Below are positions 57,282 through 64,000 of a DNA stretch of 64,000 nucleotides, piece by piece. A model generated the notes under the pieces. The model did no database searches and had not been told where the DNA came from. It saw only the letters and a program-made list of their open reading frames with translations. This stretch comes from Trueperaceae bacterium (GTDB lineage: Bacteria; Deinococcota; Deinococci; Deinococcales; Trueperaceae), in assembly GCA_011389865.1 (NCBI GenBank), contig JAABTL010000009.1, positions 1 through 64,000 of the forward strand, in the 5' to 3' direction. Position 1 is the first letter of the stretch. Each line of letters begins with the position of its first letter. The translations under genes and the position numbers were made by a program.

Positions 57282-58315
57282 GCCGAGCGACCGCGGGACG
57301 GGCGCGGCACCCGCGGGCGGCGCCACGTGCGGCCCTCCTGCTTGCCTGCGCGTGGCTGATCGGCGTGGCGTCCGCCCAGCCGGCGGCGCCGGCCGCTCCC
57401 GCGGGGCCGGCCGGCGCGGTGGTCGCGGCCGACTGGCCGCGCTTCGAGGTCGCCTGGCGACTCATCGACGAGCGCTACTGGGATCTCAGCCTCAGCGAGA
57501 TCGACTGGCGGGACGCCCGCGTCCTCTACGGAGAACGCCTCGTGGCGAGCGACGACGCGCTCGACGAGATCCTCGAGGCGATGTACGAGGCGATCGGCGA
57601 CGACCACACCCGCTACGTCCCCGCCGCGCGGGTCATCGAGGAGCGCGAGCGCTTCGGCGACCTGCCGTGCATCGGGTACTTCGGCGTCTCGCAGGCCGCC
57701 GCGACCGCACGTGCCGCGGACGACGTTCCGTCCGACACGCGCCGGATCGGCCCGGTGCTCCTCGGCAGTTGGGACGACGGGGTCGGCTACGTCGGGATCT
57801 CCGACCTGGTGCAGGCCGGCGTCGCCGAGGGCGTGCGCCGGGCGGTCGCGGAGCTCGAGCGCGGCGGTGCCAGCGCGCTCGTCCTCGACCTGCGCGGCAA
57901 TCCGGGCGGGCGCCTGGTCACGATGATGCAGGTCGCGGGCGTGTTCACCCGCGGTTTCCTGTGGCGCGCGCTCACACGCTGGTCGCTGCCGCTGCCCTAC
58001 CCGGCCCTGGGGACGCCGGCCACCGAGCTGCCGCTGGCGGTCCTCGTCGACGGTGCCGTGAACAGCGCGGCGGAGGGCCTGGCGGGCGCGCTGCAGACGC
58101 AGGGGCGCGCCGTGATCGTGGGCGCGACGACCGCCGGCAACGTCGAGGCCGTGTTGCCGTTCTGCCTGCGCGACGGCGCCCAGGCGTGGATCGCGACGGG
58201 CGTCCTGGCGCCGCTGAACGGACCCACGTGGGAGGGGCGCGGGGTCACGCCAGACGTCCCGGTCGACCCCGCCACGGCCGCTTCGGTCGCGCGCGCCACC
58301 CTGCTCGGGCGATGA
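57278..58315 (+). CDS. S41-family peptidase without PDZ domain
   Basis: This 345-residue protein has a signal peptide (about 15-35, ending ASAQ) and a proline/alanine stretch. The S41 core follows: RLIDERYWDLSLSEIDWRD, YEAIGDDHTRYV, VGYVGISDLVQAGVAEGVRRAV and LVLDLRGNPGGRL. The nucleophile is likely the Ser in VDGAVNSAAEGLAGAL. The lysine of C-terminal processing proteases is replaced (GATTAGNVEAV), and the PDZ domain is missing. It may use a tricorn-like arrangement or be inactive. Both ends overlap neighbours by four bases. Confidence 0.8.
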   Translation: MSRATAGRARHPRAAPRAALLLACAWLIGVASAQPAAPAAPAGPAGAVVAADWPRFEVAWRLIDERYWDLSLSEIDWRDARVLYGERLVASDDALDEILEAMYEAIGDDHTRYVPAARVIEERERFGDLPCIGYFGVSQAAATARAADDVPSDTRRIGPVLLGSWDDGVGYVGISDLVQAGVAEGVRRAVAELERGGASALVLDLRGNPGGRLVTMMQVAGVFTRGFLWRALTRWSLPLPYPALGTPATELPLAVLVDGAVNSAAEGLAGALQTQGRAVIVGATTAGNVEAVLPFCLRDGAQAWIATGVLAPLNGPTWEGRGVTPDVPVDPATAASVARATLLGR

Positions 58316-59166
58316 ACCCGGGCGAGGACGCCCGCCGCTGCGCCGAGGGCCTGTGGGCGATCAGCGTCCCCAGCGACACGCTCGCGCCGTGGACCAGCAC
58401 CCACGCCTACCTCGTCGGCGACGCCGGGGTCGGTTGGCTCATCGATCCCGGTGGTGCGGGGGCCGAGGCCGACGCGGCCGTCGATGCCCTGCTGCGGGCC
58501 GCGGGCGTGCGCCATCTCAAGGGCATCCTGCTGACGCACACCCACCCAGACCACGTCGCCGGCGTCGCGGGCGCGCTGCGCCGCCACGGGCCGGTCGACG
58601 TGTGGGTCCACCCCGCGGGGCTCGGTCGCCTGCCACCGGGGGTGAGCGGGAAGCCGCTGGGACCGGACCGGCGCCTCGTGGCCGGGCCACGCTTCCTGAC
58701 CACCGTCGCGACGCCGGGGCACGCGTCGGACCACCTGGCGTACTGGCTACCCGAGACCCGAGCGCTCGTCGCCGGCGACCTGGTCGCCGGCCGCGGCTCG
58801 ACCTGGGTGGGGACGCCGGACGGCGACGTCGCCGACTACCTCGCGTCGCTGGCGCGGGCGGCCGCGCTCGATCCGCGCCTCGTCGCGCCGGCGCACGGCC
58901 CCCTGCGAACCGACGGCCGCCAGGTGCTGGACGAGGCGCGCGAGCACCGGCTCGAGCGCGAACGGGCCATCTGGGACGGGCTCGCAGACGGGCCCGCGAC
59001 CCTCGCTCACCTGCGCGAGCAGGTGTACCCGGGGCTCGACCCGGCCGCCCACGACCTGGCCGAGCGCTCCGTCCTGGCGCACCTGCGCAAGCTCATGCGC
59101 GAGACGCGCGTGATGCACCTCGGGACCGACGCCGAGGGGCCCTTCGCGCGCGCGCCGGGCGGGTGA
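58312..59166 (+). CDS. Metallo-beta-lactamase-fold hydrolase
   Basis: This 284-residue protein has the zinc motif HTHPDH (76-81), a further His in TPGHASDH and Asp in VAGDLVAG, and His in PAHGP. The C-terminal 70 residues (REHRLERERAIWDGLADGPATLAHLREQVYPGLDP) form the winged helix typical of the LACTB2/RNase-like group. RNA or thioester hydrolysis are both possible. ATGA overlap connects it with the protease gene upstream. Confidence 0.9.
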   Translation: MNPGEDARRCAEGLWAISVPSDTLAPWTSTHAYLVGDAGVGWLIDPGGAGAEADAAVDALLRAAGVRHLKGILLTHTHPDHVAGVAGALRRHGPVDVWVHPAGLGRLPPGVSGKPLGPDRRLVAGPRFLTTVATPGHASDHLAYWLPETRALVAGDLVAGRGSTWVGTPDGDVADYLASLARAAALDPRLVAPAHGPLRTDGRQVLDEAREHRLERERAIWDGLADGPATLAHLREQVYPGLDPAAHDLAERSVLAHLRKLMRETRVMHLGTDAEGPFARAPGG

Positions 59167-59172
59167 GGTTGG

Positions 59173-59241
59173 CTACGCGCCGAGGGCGTGCCCTCTGCGC
59201 TACGCGCCGAGGGCGTGCCCTCTGCGCTACGCGCCGAGGGC
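59173..59241. repeat. 27-bp tandem repeat with palindrome over the thrC stop
   Basis: Copies at 59173-59199 and 59200-59226 and a third partial one (59227-59241) that includes the thrC stop and final codons. Each full copy carries GAGGGC-GT-GCCCTC and a CTA, so the other copies repeat an in-frame TAG. Confidence 0.9.
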
Positions 59242-60549
59242 CAGCAGCGCCCGGCGCAGGTCCGCGAGCGCGGGCGACAGCGGGACGGCCCCGCCGGGGT
59301 CGGCGAGGTTCGCGGCCAGCACGGGATCCTCGACGGTGACGCCGGGCAGCGCCCGCGCCACCACCTCCGGGAACTTCGCCGGATGGGCGGTGGCGAGCAC
59401 GAGCCAGGCGCTTGGCCGGCGGCCGCCGCCCAGGCGCCCGCGGTCCCGCTCGACCGCCTCGAGCCCGACGGCCGTGTGCGGGCACACGACGACGCCATAG
59501 CGCTCGTGCGTCCGGGTCATCCGGGCCAGCGTGGCGTCGTCGTCGACGCGCTCCGCGCTGAGCGGCGTCGGCGGGTCGTCCGGCCACAGCGCATGGATGC
59601 GCTCGTAGTTCGAGGGCGCACCGACGTCCATCGCGTTGGAGAGCGTGGAGACGGTCGGCGGGAAGTCGAACGGAGCGCGGCGACCCGCGAGCCGCTCGAC
59701 GAGGTACGCGTTGGCGTTGTGCGCCGCGACGAAGCGCGCCGGCGCCGCGCCCATGGCTGCGGCGAGCATGCCGGCCGCCAGGTCGCCGAGGTTGCCCGAT
59801 GGAACCACGACGACGGCCGCCGCCGGATCGAGCCCGGCCCGCGCGAGCTGCGCCAGACCCCAGCTGTGGAAGGCCGCCTGCGGCAGCCAGCGCCCGAGGT
59901 TGATGCTGTTGGCGCTGGTCAGGGGCAGGTCGGCGAGCCCGGGATCGCGGAAGGCCTCCTTGACCAGGCGCTGGCAATCGTCGAAGCTCCCCTCGACGGC
60001 GAAGGCGTGGACGCCCGGGCGAACGGCCGTCAGCTGGGCGCGCTGCACGGGACTCACGCCGTCACGAGGGAACAGCACGACCACCCGTAGGCCGGGCACG
60101 CCAGCCATGCCGGCCGCGACGGCGCCGCCGGTGTCGCCCGAGGTGGCGACGAGCACCAGGGCCTCGCGCCCGTGGCGGGCGAGGGCACGGGCCCACCAGC
60201 GGCCGAGCGTGCGCGCGGCGACGTCCTTGAAGGCGCGCGTGGGCCCATGGAAGAGTTCCAGCAGCCAGGTCTCGTCGTCGAGGCGGCGCAGCGGGACCGG
60301 GAAATCGAGCGCCGCGCGTGCGTCGGCGAGCCAGCCCCCGGCCTCGTCCTCGTCGAACCACGGGGCGAGCGTCGCCTCGGCCGCCGCGGGCAGCGTGGCG
60401 GACGCGCGCCAACCCGGAGCGATCGGCGGCACCCGGTCGGGGACGTAGAGGCCGCCGTCCGGCGCGAGCCCGCGCAACAGCGCGTCCTCGAACGTCACGG
60501 CGGCACCCCGGGGGTCCCGGGTGCTGACGAAGCGGGGCGCCGTCGTCAT
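59227..60549 (-). CDS. thrC: Threonine synthase
   Basis: This 440-residue PLP enzyme makes threonine from O-phosphohomoserine. Lys 108 in HGPTRAFKDVAAR binds PLP, and LVATSGDTGGAVAAG is the phosphate-binding loop. ATGA overlap with hom upstream indicates a single operon. thrB (homoserine kinase) is not nearby. The C-terminal residues and stop lie in a tandem repeat. Confidence 0.96.
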   Translation of the reverse strand: MTTAPRFVSTRDPRGAAVTFEDALLRGLAPDGGLYVPDRVPPIAPGWRASATLPAAAEATLAPWFDEDEAGGWLADARAALDFPVPLRRLDDETWLLELFHGPTRAFKDVAARTLGRWWARALARHGREALVLVATSGDTGGAVAAGMAGVPGLRVVVLFPRDGVSPVQRAQLTAVRPGVHAFAVEGSFDDCQRLVKEAFRDPGLADLPLTSANSINLGRWLPQAAFHSWGLAQLARAGLDPAAAVVVVPSGNLGDLAAGMLAAAMGAAPARFVAAHNANAYLVERLAGRRAPFDFPPTVSTLSNAMDVGAPSNYERIHALWPDDPPTPLSAERVDDDATLARMTRTHERYGVVVCPHTAVGLEAVERDRGRLGGGRRPSAWLVLATAHPAKFPEVVARALPGVTVEDPVLAANLADPGGAVPLSPALADLRRALLALGA

Positions 60550-61577
60550 GCGAGCGACGGCGTCACGACCCCTAGGGGCGTGGGCGACGCGTCCACCGGC
60601 GACACGACGGCGCGCGCCGGCCGCGGGCCGGGCTCGCCGCGGGCCGCCTGCAGCACGTCGGCCAGCACCGCGCTGGCCGTCACGTAGGCACCCGCACCCG
60701 GTCCGGCGATCCACACCTCGCCGACGGCGTCGCCGCGGTAGACGAGCGCGTTGCGGCCGTCGGCCAGGAAGGCGAGCGGTCGCTCGGCCGCTATGCTGCG
60801 CGGTTCGACGCCGACGCGCCAGCCACCGGCGCCGTCGGGCTCGACGTAGGCGACGAGCCGCACGCGGCGCCCCGCCGCGCGCTCGGTCCTGACCCAGTCG
60901 GGCGTGAGTCCACGCACTCCGCGGACACGCGGCACCACGTCGGACCACGCCAGCTCGGGCGCCACCGTCATGCGGGCGACCACCGCGACCTTGTGGGCGG
61001 CGTCCCAACCATCGACGTCGAGCGACGGATCGGCCTCGGCGTAACCGAGGCGCTGGGCCTCGGCCAGCGCCGTCTCGAGGGCCACGCCGCGCTCCAGCTC
61101 ACCGATCAGGTAGGCGCAGGTGCCGTTCAGCACGGCCTCGAGGGCGTGCATCCGCGAACCGCGGAGGGCGCCGGTCAGCGGGCCGATGGCCGGTGTGCCG
61201 GCCATGACGGCCGCCTCGAACCCCACCCTGCCAGCCTCGATCCACGGTCGCCAGGTCGGCCAGGCCTCGGCCAAGGCGGCCTTGTTGGCCGTGACCAGCC
61301 GCGCTCCGCGCTCGGCGGCTCGGGCCATCAGGGCCGTGGGCCACTCGACCCCACCGAGCAGCTCGACGACGATGTCGGCGCCATCGATCGCCTCGTCCGG
61401 GTCGGTCGTCAGCCGCGGCGGGCGGGCCCCCAGGTCGCGCGCGCGCCCCGGGTCGCGGACCAGGGCGGCGGTGACGATGAACTCGGGGTGGCGGGAGAGC
61501 AGACGCACGAGCGCAGCGCCGACGGTGCCGACACCCAGGACACCGACGCGCACGGGGGCCTCGGGGGCGAGCGACAT
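60546..61577 (-). CDS. hom: Homoserine dehydrogenase
   Basis: This 343-residue enzyme reduces aspartate semialdehyde to homoserine. The NAD(P) fingerprint is GVLGVGTVG (12-20), and AAVMAGTPAIGPLTGALRGSRMHALEAVLNGTCAYLI is the substrate-binding core, with DPSLDVDGWDAAHKVAVVARM after it. The usual C-terminal ACT domain (about 85 residues) is absent, so threonine feedback inhibition through that domain is not expected. The ATG at 61577 is seven bases past a -10 box. Confidence 0.95.
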   Translation of the reverse strand: MSLAPEAPVRVGVLGVGTVGAALVRLLSRHPEFIVTAALVRDPGRARDLGARPPRLTTDPDEAIDGADIVVELLGGVEWPTALMARAAERGARLVTANKAALAEAWPTWRPWIEAGRVGFEAAVMAGTPAIGPLTGALRGSRMHALEAVLNGTCAYLIGELERGVALETALAEAQRLGYAEADPSLDVDGWDAAHKVAVVARMTVAPELAWSDVVPRVRGVRGLTPDWVRTERAAGRRVRLVAYVEPDGAGGWRVGVEPRSIAAERPLAFLADGRNALVYRGDAVGEVWIAGPGAGAYVTASAVLADVLQAARGEPGPRPARAVVSPVDASPTPLGVVTPSLA

Positions 61578-61590
61578 GGCCGCGACGCTA
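61575..61590 (-). promoter_or_regulatory. Leaderless-type promoter of hom-thrC
   Basis: On the minus strand TAGCGT (61585-61590), preceded by TGG, seven bases, then ATG. Confidence 0.6.
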
Positions 61591-61672
61591 CCACGGGCCA
61601 CGGCCTTGCGGCCGCGGCCTTGGCGCCCGTGCCCGGGCGCACGGGCCGTGCCCTCGCCCTGCTACACTCATG

Positions 61673-61678
61673 CGCTCG
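61673..61678 (+). promoter_or_regulatory. ychF -10 box
   Basis: TACACT (61673-61678) with TGC before it. The leader of about 60 bases ends with GAGGAG before the ATG at 61744, so ychF is Shine-Dalgarno led. Confidence 0.55.
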
Positions 61679-61743
61679 AGCCGTGCCGCGTCAGACAGGC
61701 GCAGGCGCCTCGGCGAGCGCACCACCTCCCCGAGGAGCACATC

Positions 61744-62832
61744 ATGTTCGGAATCGGCATCGTCGGCCTCCCCAACGTCGGGAAGAGCACCCTGTTCAAC
61801 GCGATCACCCGCGCCCGCGTCGAGGCGGCCAACTACCCCTTCGCCACCATCGACCGTAACGTCGGCGTCGTCGCGGTGCCCGACGCGCGGCTGGCTGCGC
61901 TGGAGCGCATCTTCACGAAGGGCGACCGCGTACCGCCCGTCGTCCCCACGACCGTCGAGTTCGTCGACATCGCCGGCCTGGTGTCCGGCGCCCACCGCGG
62001 CGAGGGCCTCGGGAACCAGTTCCTGGGCCACATCCGCGAGGTCGCGGCCATCGCCCACGTCGTGCGCTGCTTCGACGACCCGAACGTGGTCCACGTCGGT
62101 GGCCGCATCGACCCGATCGCCGACATCGACACGATCGAGACCGAGCTGCTCCTGGCAGACCTCGCGACGCTGGAGCGACGCGCCGAGCGCCTGCGCCGCG
62201 GCGCCAAGGGGGGGCACGGCGAGGAGGCGGAGACGCTGGCGCAGGTCGAGGCCCTACAGCGAGCGCTGTCCTCCGGCGTGCAGGCCCGGGCCACCGAGCT
62301 CGCGCGACCCGCTGACCTGAGGCTCCTGACCGACAAACCCGTCGTCTTCGTCTGCAACGTGCCCGAGAGCGACGTGGTCGCGGGGAACGCCTACGTCGAG
62401 CGCGTCCGCGAGCGGGCCGCCATCGAGGGGGCGGCCGTCGTCGTCGTGTCCGCCAAGATCGAGCAGGAGCTCGGCGAGCTCGAGGACGACGAGGCCGCCG
62501 CCTTCCTCGCCGACCTCGGCCTGACGCAACGGGGGCTCGACCGACTCATCGCCAAGGGGTACGAGGTGCTCGGCCTGGAGACCTTCCTGACCGCCAGCGA
62601 GAAGGAGGTCCGGGCCTGGACCGTCACCCGCGGCACCAAGGCGCCACAGGCCGCCGGCACCATCCACAGCGACTTCGAGCGGGGCTTCATCCGTGCAGAG
62701 GTCGTCAGCTTCGACCGGTTGATCGAGGCGGGCAGCATGGCGACCGCCCGCGCCCGCGGCTGGCTGCGCACCGAGGGCAAGGAGTACGTCGTCGTCGACG
62801 GCGACGTCATCCACTTCCTGTTCAACGTCTAG
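61744..62832 (+). CDS. ychF: Ribosome-binding ATPase YchF
   Basis: This 362-residue Obg-related protein binds ATP rather than GTP. P-loop GLPNVGKST (8-16), switch regions NYPFATIDRNVGVVAVPD and VDIAGLVSGAHRGEGLGNQFLGHIREV, coiled-coil insert about 135-195 and C-terminal TGS-like domain (RAWTVTRGTKAPQAAGTIHSDFERGFIRAEVV) are all in order. A 30-bp palindrome separates its end from bamA. Confidence 0.97.
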   Translation: MFGIGIVGLPNVGKSTLFNAITRARVEAANYPFATIDRNVGVVAVPDARLAALERIFTKGDRVPPVVPTTVEFVDIAGLVSGAHRGEGLGNQFLGHIREVAAIAHVVRCFDDPNVVHVGGRIDPIADIDTIETELLLADLATLERRAERLRRGAKGGHGEEAETLAQVEALQRALSSGVQARATELARPADLRLLTDKPVVFVCNVPESDVVAGNAYVERVRERAAIEGAAVVVVSAKIEQELGELEDDEAAAFLADLGLTQRGLDRLIAKGYEVLGLETFLTASEKEVRAWTVTRGTKAPQAAGTIHSDFERGFIRAEVVSFDRLIEAGSMATARARGWLRTEGKEYVVVDGDVIHFLFNV

Positions 62833-62886
62833 GCGGGGCCAGGCCCGCGCACGGCTGGGCGCGGGCCCGCGCACCGGCGCGGACTC

Positions 62887-62916
62887 GTGCCACGGCGCAG
62901 GCCTGCGCCGTGGCAC
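62887..62916. terminator. Perfect 30-bp palindrome between convergent ychF and bamA
   Basis: Two 15-base arms (62887-62901, 62902-62916) are exact reverse complements with no spacer. It lies 5 bases from the bamA stop and 54 from that of ychF, so it can terminate both. Confidence 0.7.
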
Positions 62917-62921
62917 GGCGT

Positions 62922-64000
62922 CTAGAAGACCGGGCCGACCCGGAACGAGAACACGCCGCTCGGGTTGCGGGCCGAGAAGCCGTAATCGAAGCGCAGCGCC
63001 GGCAGCGACACCCCGCCGAAGCCGAGGTTCACCTGCACGCCCGCGCCGACGCTGCCGTACAGCGACGCCCCCGACAGCACCGCGCCGGTACCCTCGGGAA
63101 CGTAACCGACGTCCGCGAAGACGATGCCGATGATCGTGTCGGTCGCCACGGTACTGAGGCCGAAGTCGTAGCGGTACTCGACCGAGGACGTCAGGTAGCT
63201 GCGCGACAGGTCGAAGTCGGTGTCGACGTAGCCGCGGATCTCGGTCGCCTCGACGGGCACGCGCCCGACGCGGAAGCGCCGGTTCGCGGGGTAGCCGTCG
63301 CCGAACTGGTGCCCGACGTTGAGACGCACGGCGAAGACGTGGTTGCGGTCGTCGACCTCGTCCAACACGTCGGCCAGGGTGAGGTAGGTCTTCACCCCCG
63401 CCTGGACCTGCTGGTAGACGTACGGCGCCGGCTCCCCGGTGATCGGGTCGCGCTGGTCGCTGCCCCAACCGACCCCGAACGAGAGGCTGGCGGCGACGCC
63501 GTCGCGCGGGAACGCCTCGCTGTCGCGGTCGTCGTAGGTGAGCGTGGCCGACGTGAAGGCGCTGAGCCCGCCCGCTGGCAGCAGATCCCTGGCCACGTCC
63601 TCCGGGAGCGCGCAGCGCGGCGCGTTGACCACGTCGCCGTCGTCATCGAACTCGCACGCCTCGCGCGCCGGCTCGAGCCGATAGACGTCGTAGGCACCGC
63701 GCGCCGCGACGACCAGGTCGGTGTTCGGCAGCACCCGGCGGCCGACGGAGAAGCTGGCGCCGCTCGAGCGCACCAGGTACTCGCCGACCGGGACCCGCGT
63801 GCCCTCCCGGTCAGGCAGGCCGGGGTAAGGCACCTCGAAGCGGCCGTCCACGGTCAGCGGCTGGTTGACCTCGACGCGCGAGAACAGCGAAACCGTCAGG
63901 CTCGTCGGGACCTCCTGCAGGTCGAGCACGGGGACGTCGAGCCAGGGGACCGCGTAGCGGACGCTCGCCCCGAGCTGCAGCCCCAGGTCGCTGGTCAGCG
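62922..64000 (-). CDS. bamA: Outer-membrane assembly protein BamA/Omp85, C-terminal part (cut by window edge)
   Basis: The open frame continues past the right edge (359 codons visible). It is a beta barrel of alternating strands (SYLTSSVEYRYDFGL, TIIGIVFADVGYV, SLYGSVGAGVQVNLGF) ending with FSFRVGPVF, the aromatic C-terminal signature of outer-membrane barrels. The Omp85 motif VRG[Y/F] may be represented by EIRGYVD. An acidic loop (CEFDDDGDVVNAPRC) carries two cysteines that may pair. It inserts other barrels in the outer membrane, which implies a diderm envelope. POTRA domains would lie outside the window. Confidence 0.88.
   Translation of the reverse strand, partial: LTSDLGLQLGASVRYAVPWLDVPVLDLQEVPTSLTVSLFSRVEVNQPLTVDGRFEVPYPGLPDREGTRVPVGEYLVRSSGASFSVGRRVLPNTDLVVAARGAYDVYRLEPAREACEFDDDGDVVNAPRCALPEDVARDLLPAGGLSAFTSATLTYDDRDSEAFPRDGVAASLSFGVGWGSDQRDPITGEPAPYVYQQVQAGVKTYLTLADVLDEVDDRNHVFAVRLNVGHQFGDGYPANRRFRVGRVPVEATEIRGYVDTDFDLSRSYLTSSVEYRYDFGLSTVATDTIIGIVFADVGYVPEGTGAVLSGASLYGSVGAGVQVNLGFGGVSLPALRFDYGFSARNPSGVFSFRVGPVF

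Overview
This is a GC-rich (roughly 70%), gene-dense bacterial chromosome segment without rRNA, tRNA, CRISPR, phage or insertion-sequence genes. It most resembles a member of the Deinococcota, possibly Trueperales-like. The supports are a V-type ATPase operon in the Thermus gene order (G/H-I-K-E-C-F-A-B-D), a CarD-type RNA polymerase factor, a clpB gene under an HspR-type HAIR operator, GatC, a BamA barrel (diderm envelope), and many genes whose -10 box lies 5-9 bases before the start codon, the leaderless-mRNA layout known from Deinococcus. The lineage is an inference from content; no marker was compared against a database.

Layout. 1-8317 (minus strand): RqcH-type NFACT protein (cut by the left edge), a TPR protein, clpB, and the three-gene proton-translocating transhydrogenase pntAa-pntAb-pntB. 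8528-15526: a phosphofructokinase that looks PPi-dependent, tyrS, zwf-arginase, a patatin lipase and a family-2 glycosyltransferase. 15492-17940: a PhoR/PhoB-like pair facing phoU across a probable Pho box. 18090-21671: four genes, each overlapping the next by 4 bases (polyferredoxin, VanY carboxypeptidase, FixH/YtkA-like protein, DUF554). 21740-28910: gatC, serS, a DUF3108-like protein, folC, rimO, pilT behind a leaderless mini-ORF, and a CsgG-like lipoprotein. 28977-37531: the V-ATPase operon. 37710-43980: dnaG, a phosphoribosyltransferase, a MATE exporter, ruvB and a DUF4388 protein. 44122-47775: a sugar-type ABC importer. 47988-50975: an ABC exporter, a Cys/His protein and OsmC. 51086-59166: uvrB with a coupled membrane protein, carD-ksgA, and pfkB-S41 protease-metallo-hydrolase. 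59227-64000: hom-thrC, ychF and a partial bamA.

Working together. Glycolysis and redox genes sit near the left (PFK, zwf, transhydrogenase). Information processing is spread across the window (dnaG, ruvB, uvrB, tyrS, serS, gatC, rimO, ksgA, carD, ychF). Energy coupling is provided by the V-ATPase and transhydrogenase. Phosphate control is provided by the two-component pair and PhoU.

Most of the content is ordinary core genome and I found no convincing new multi-gene system. The interesting signals are regulatory and structural: about eighteen leaderless-type promoters; two leaderless mini-ORFs overlapping the starts of pilT and carD; palindromic units tandemly duplicated at gene ends (pntB, thrC, the DUF4388 gene, phoU) and inside tyrS; a terminator-like hairpin in the V-ATPase leader; and a HAIR operator overlapping the clpB -35 box. 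No stretch longer than 300 bases lacks a gene.
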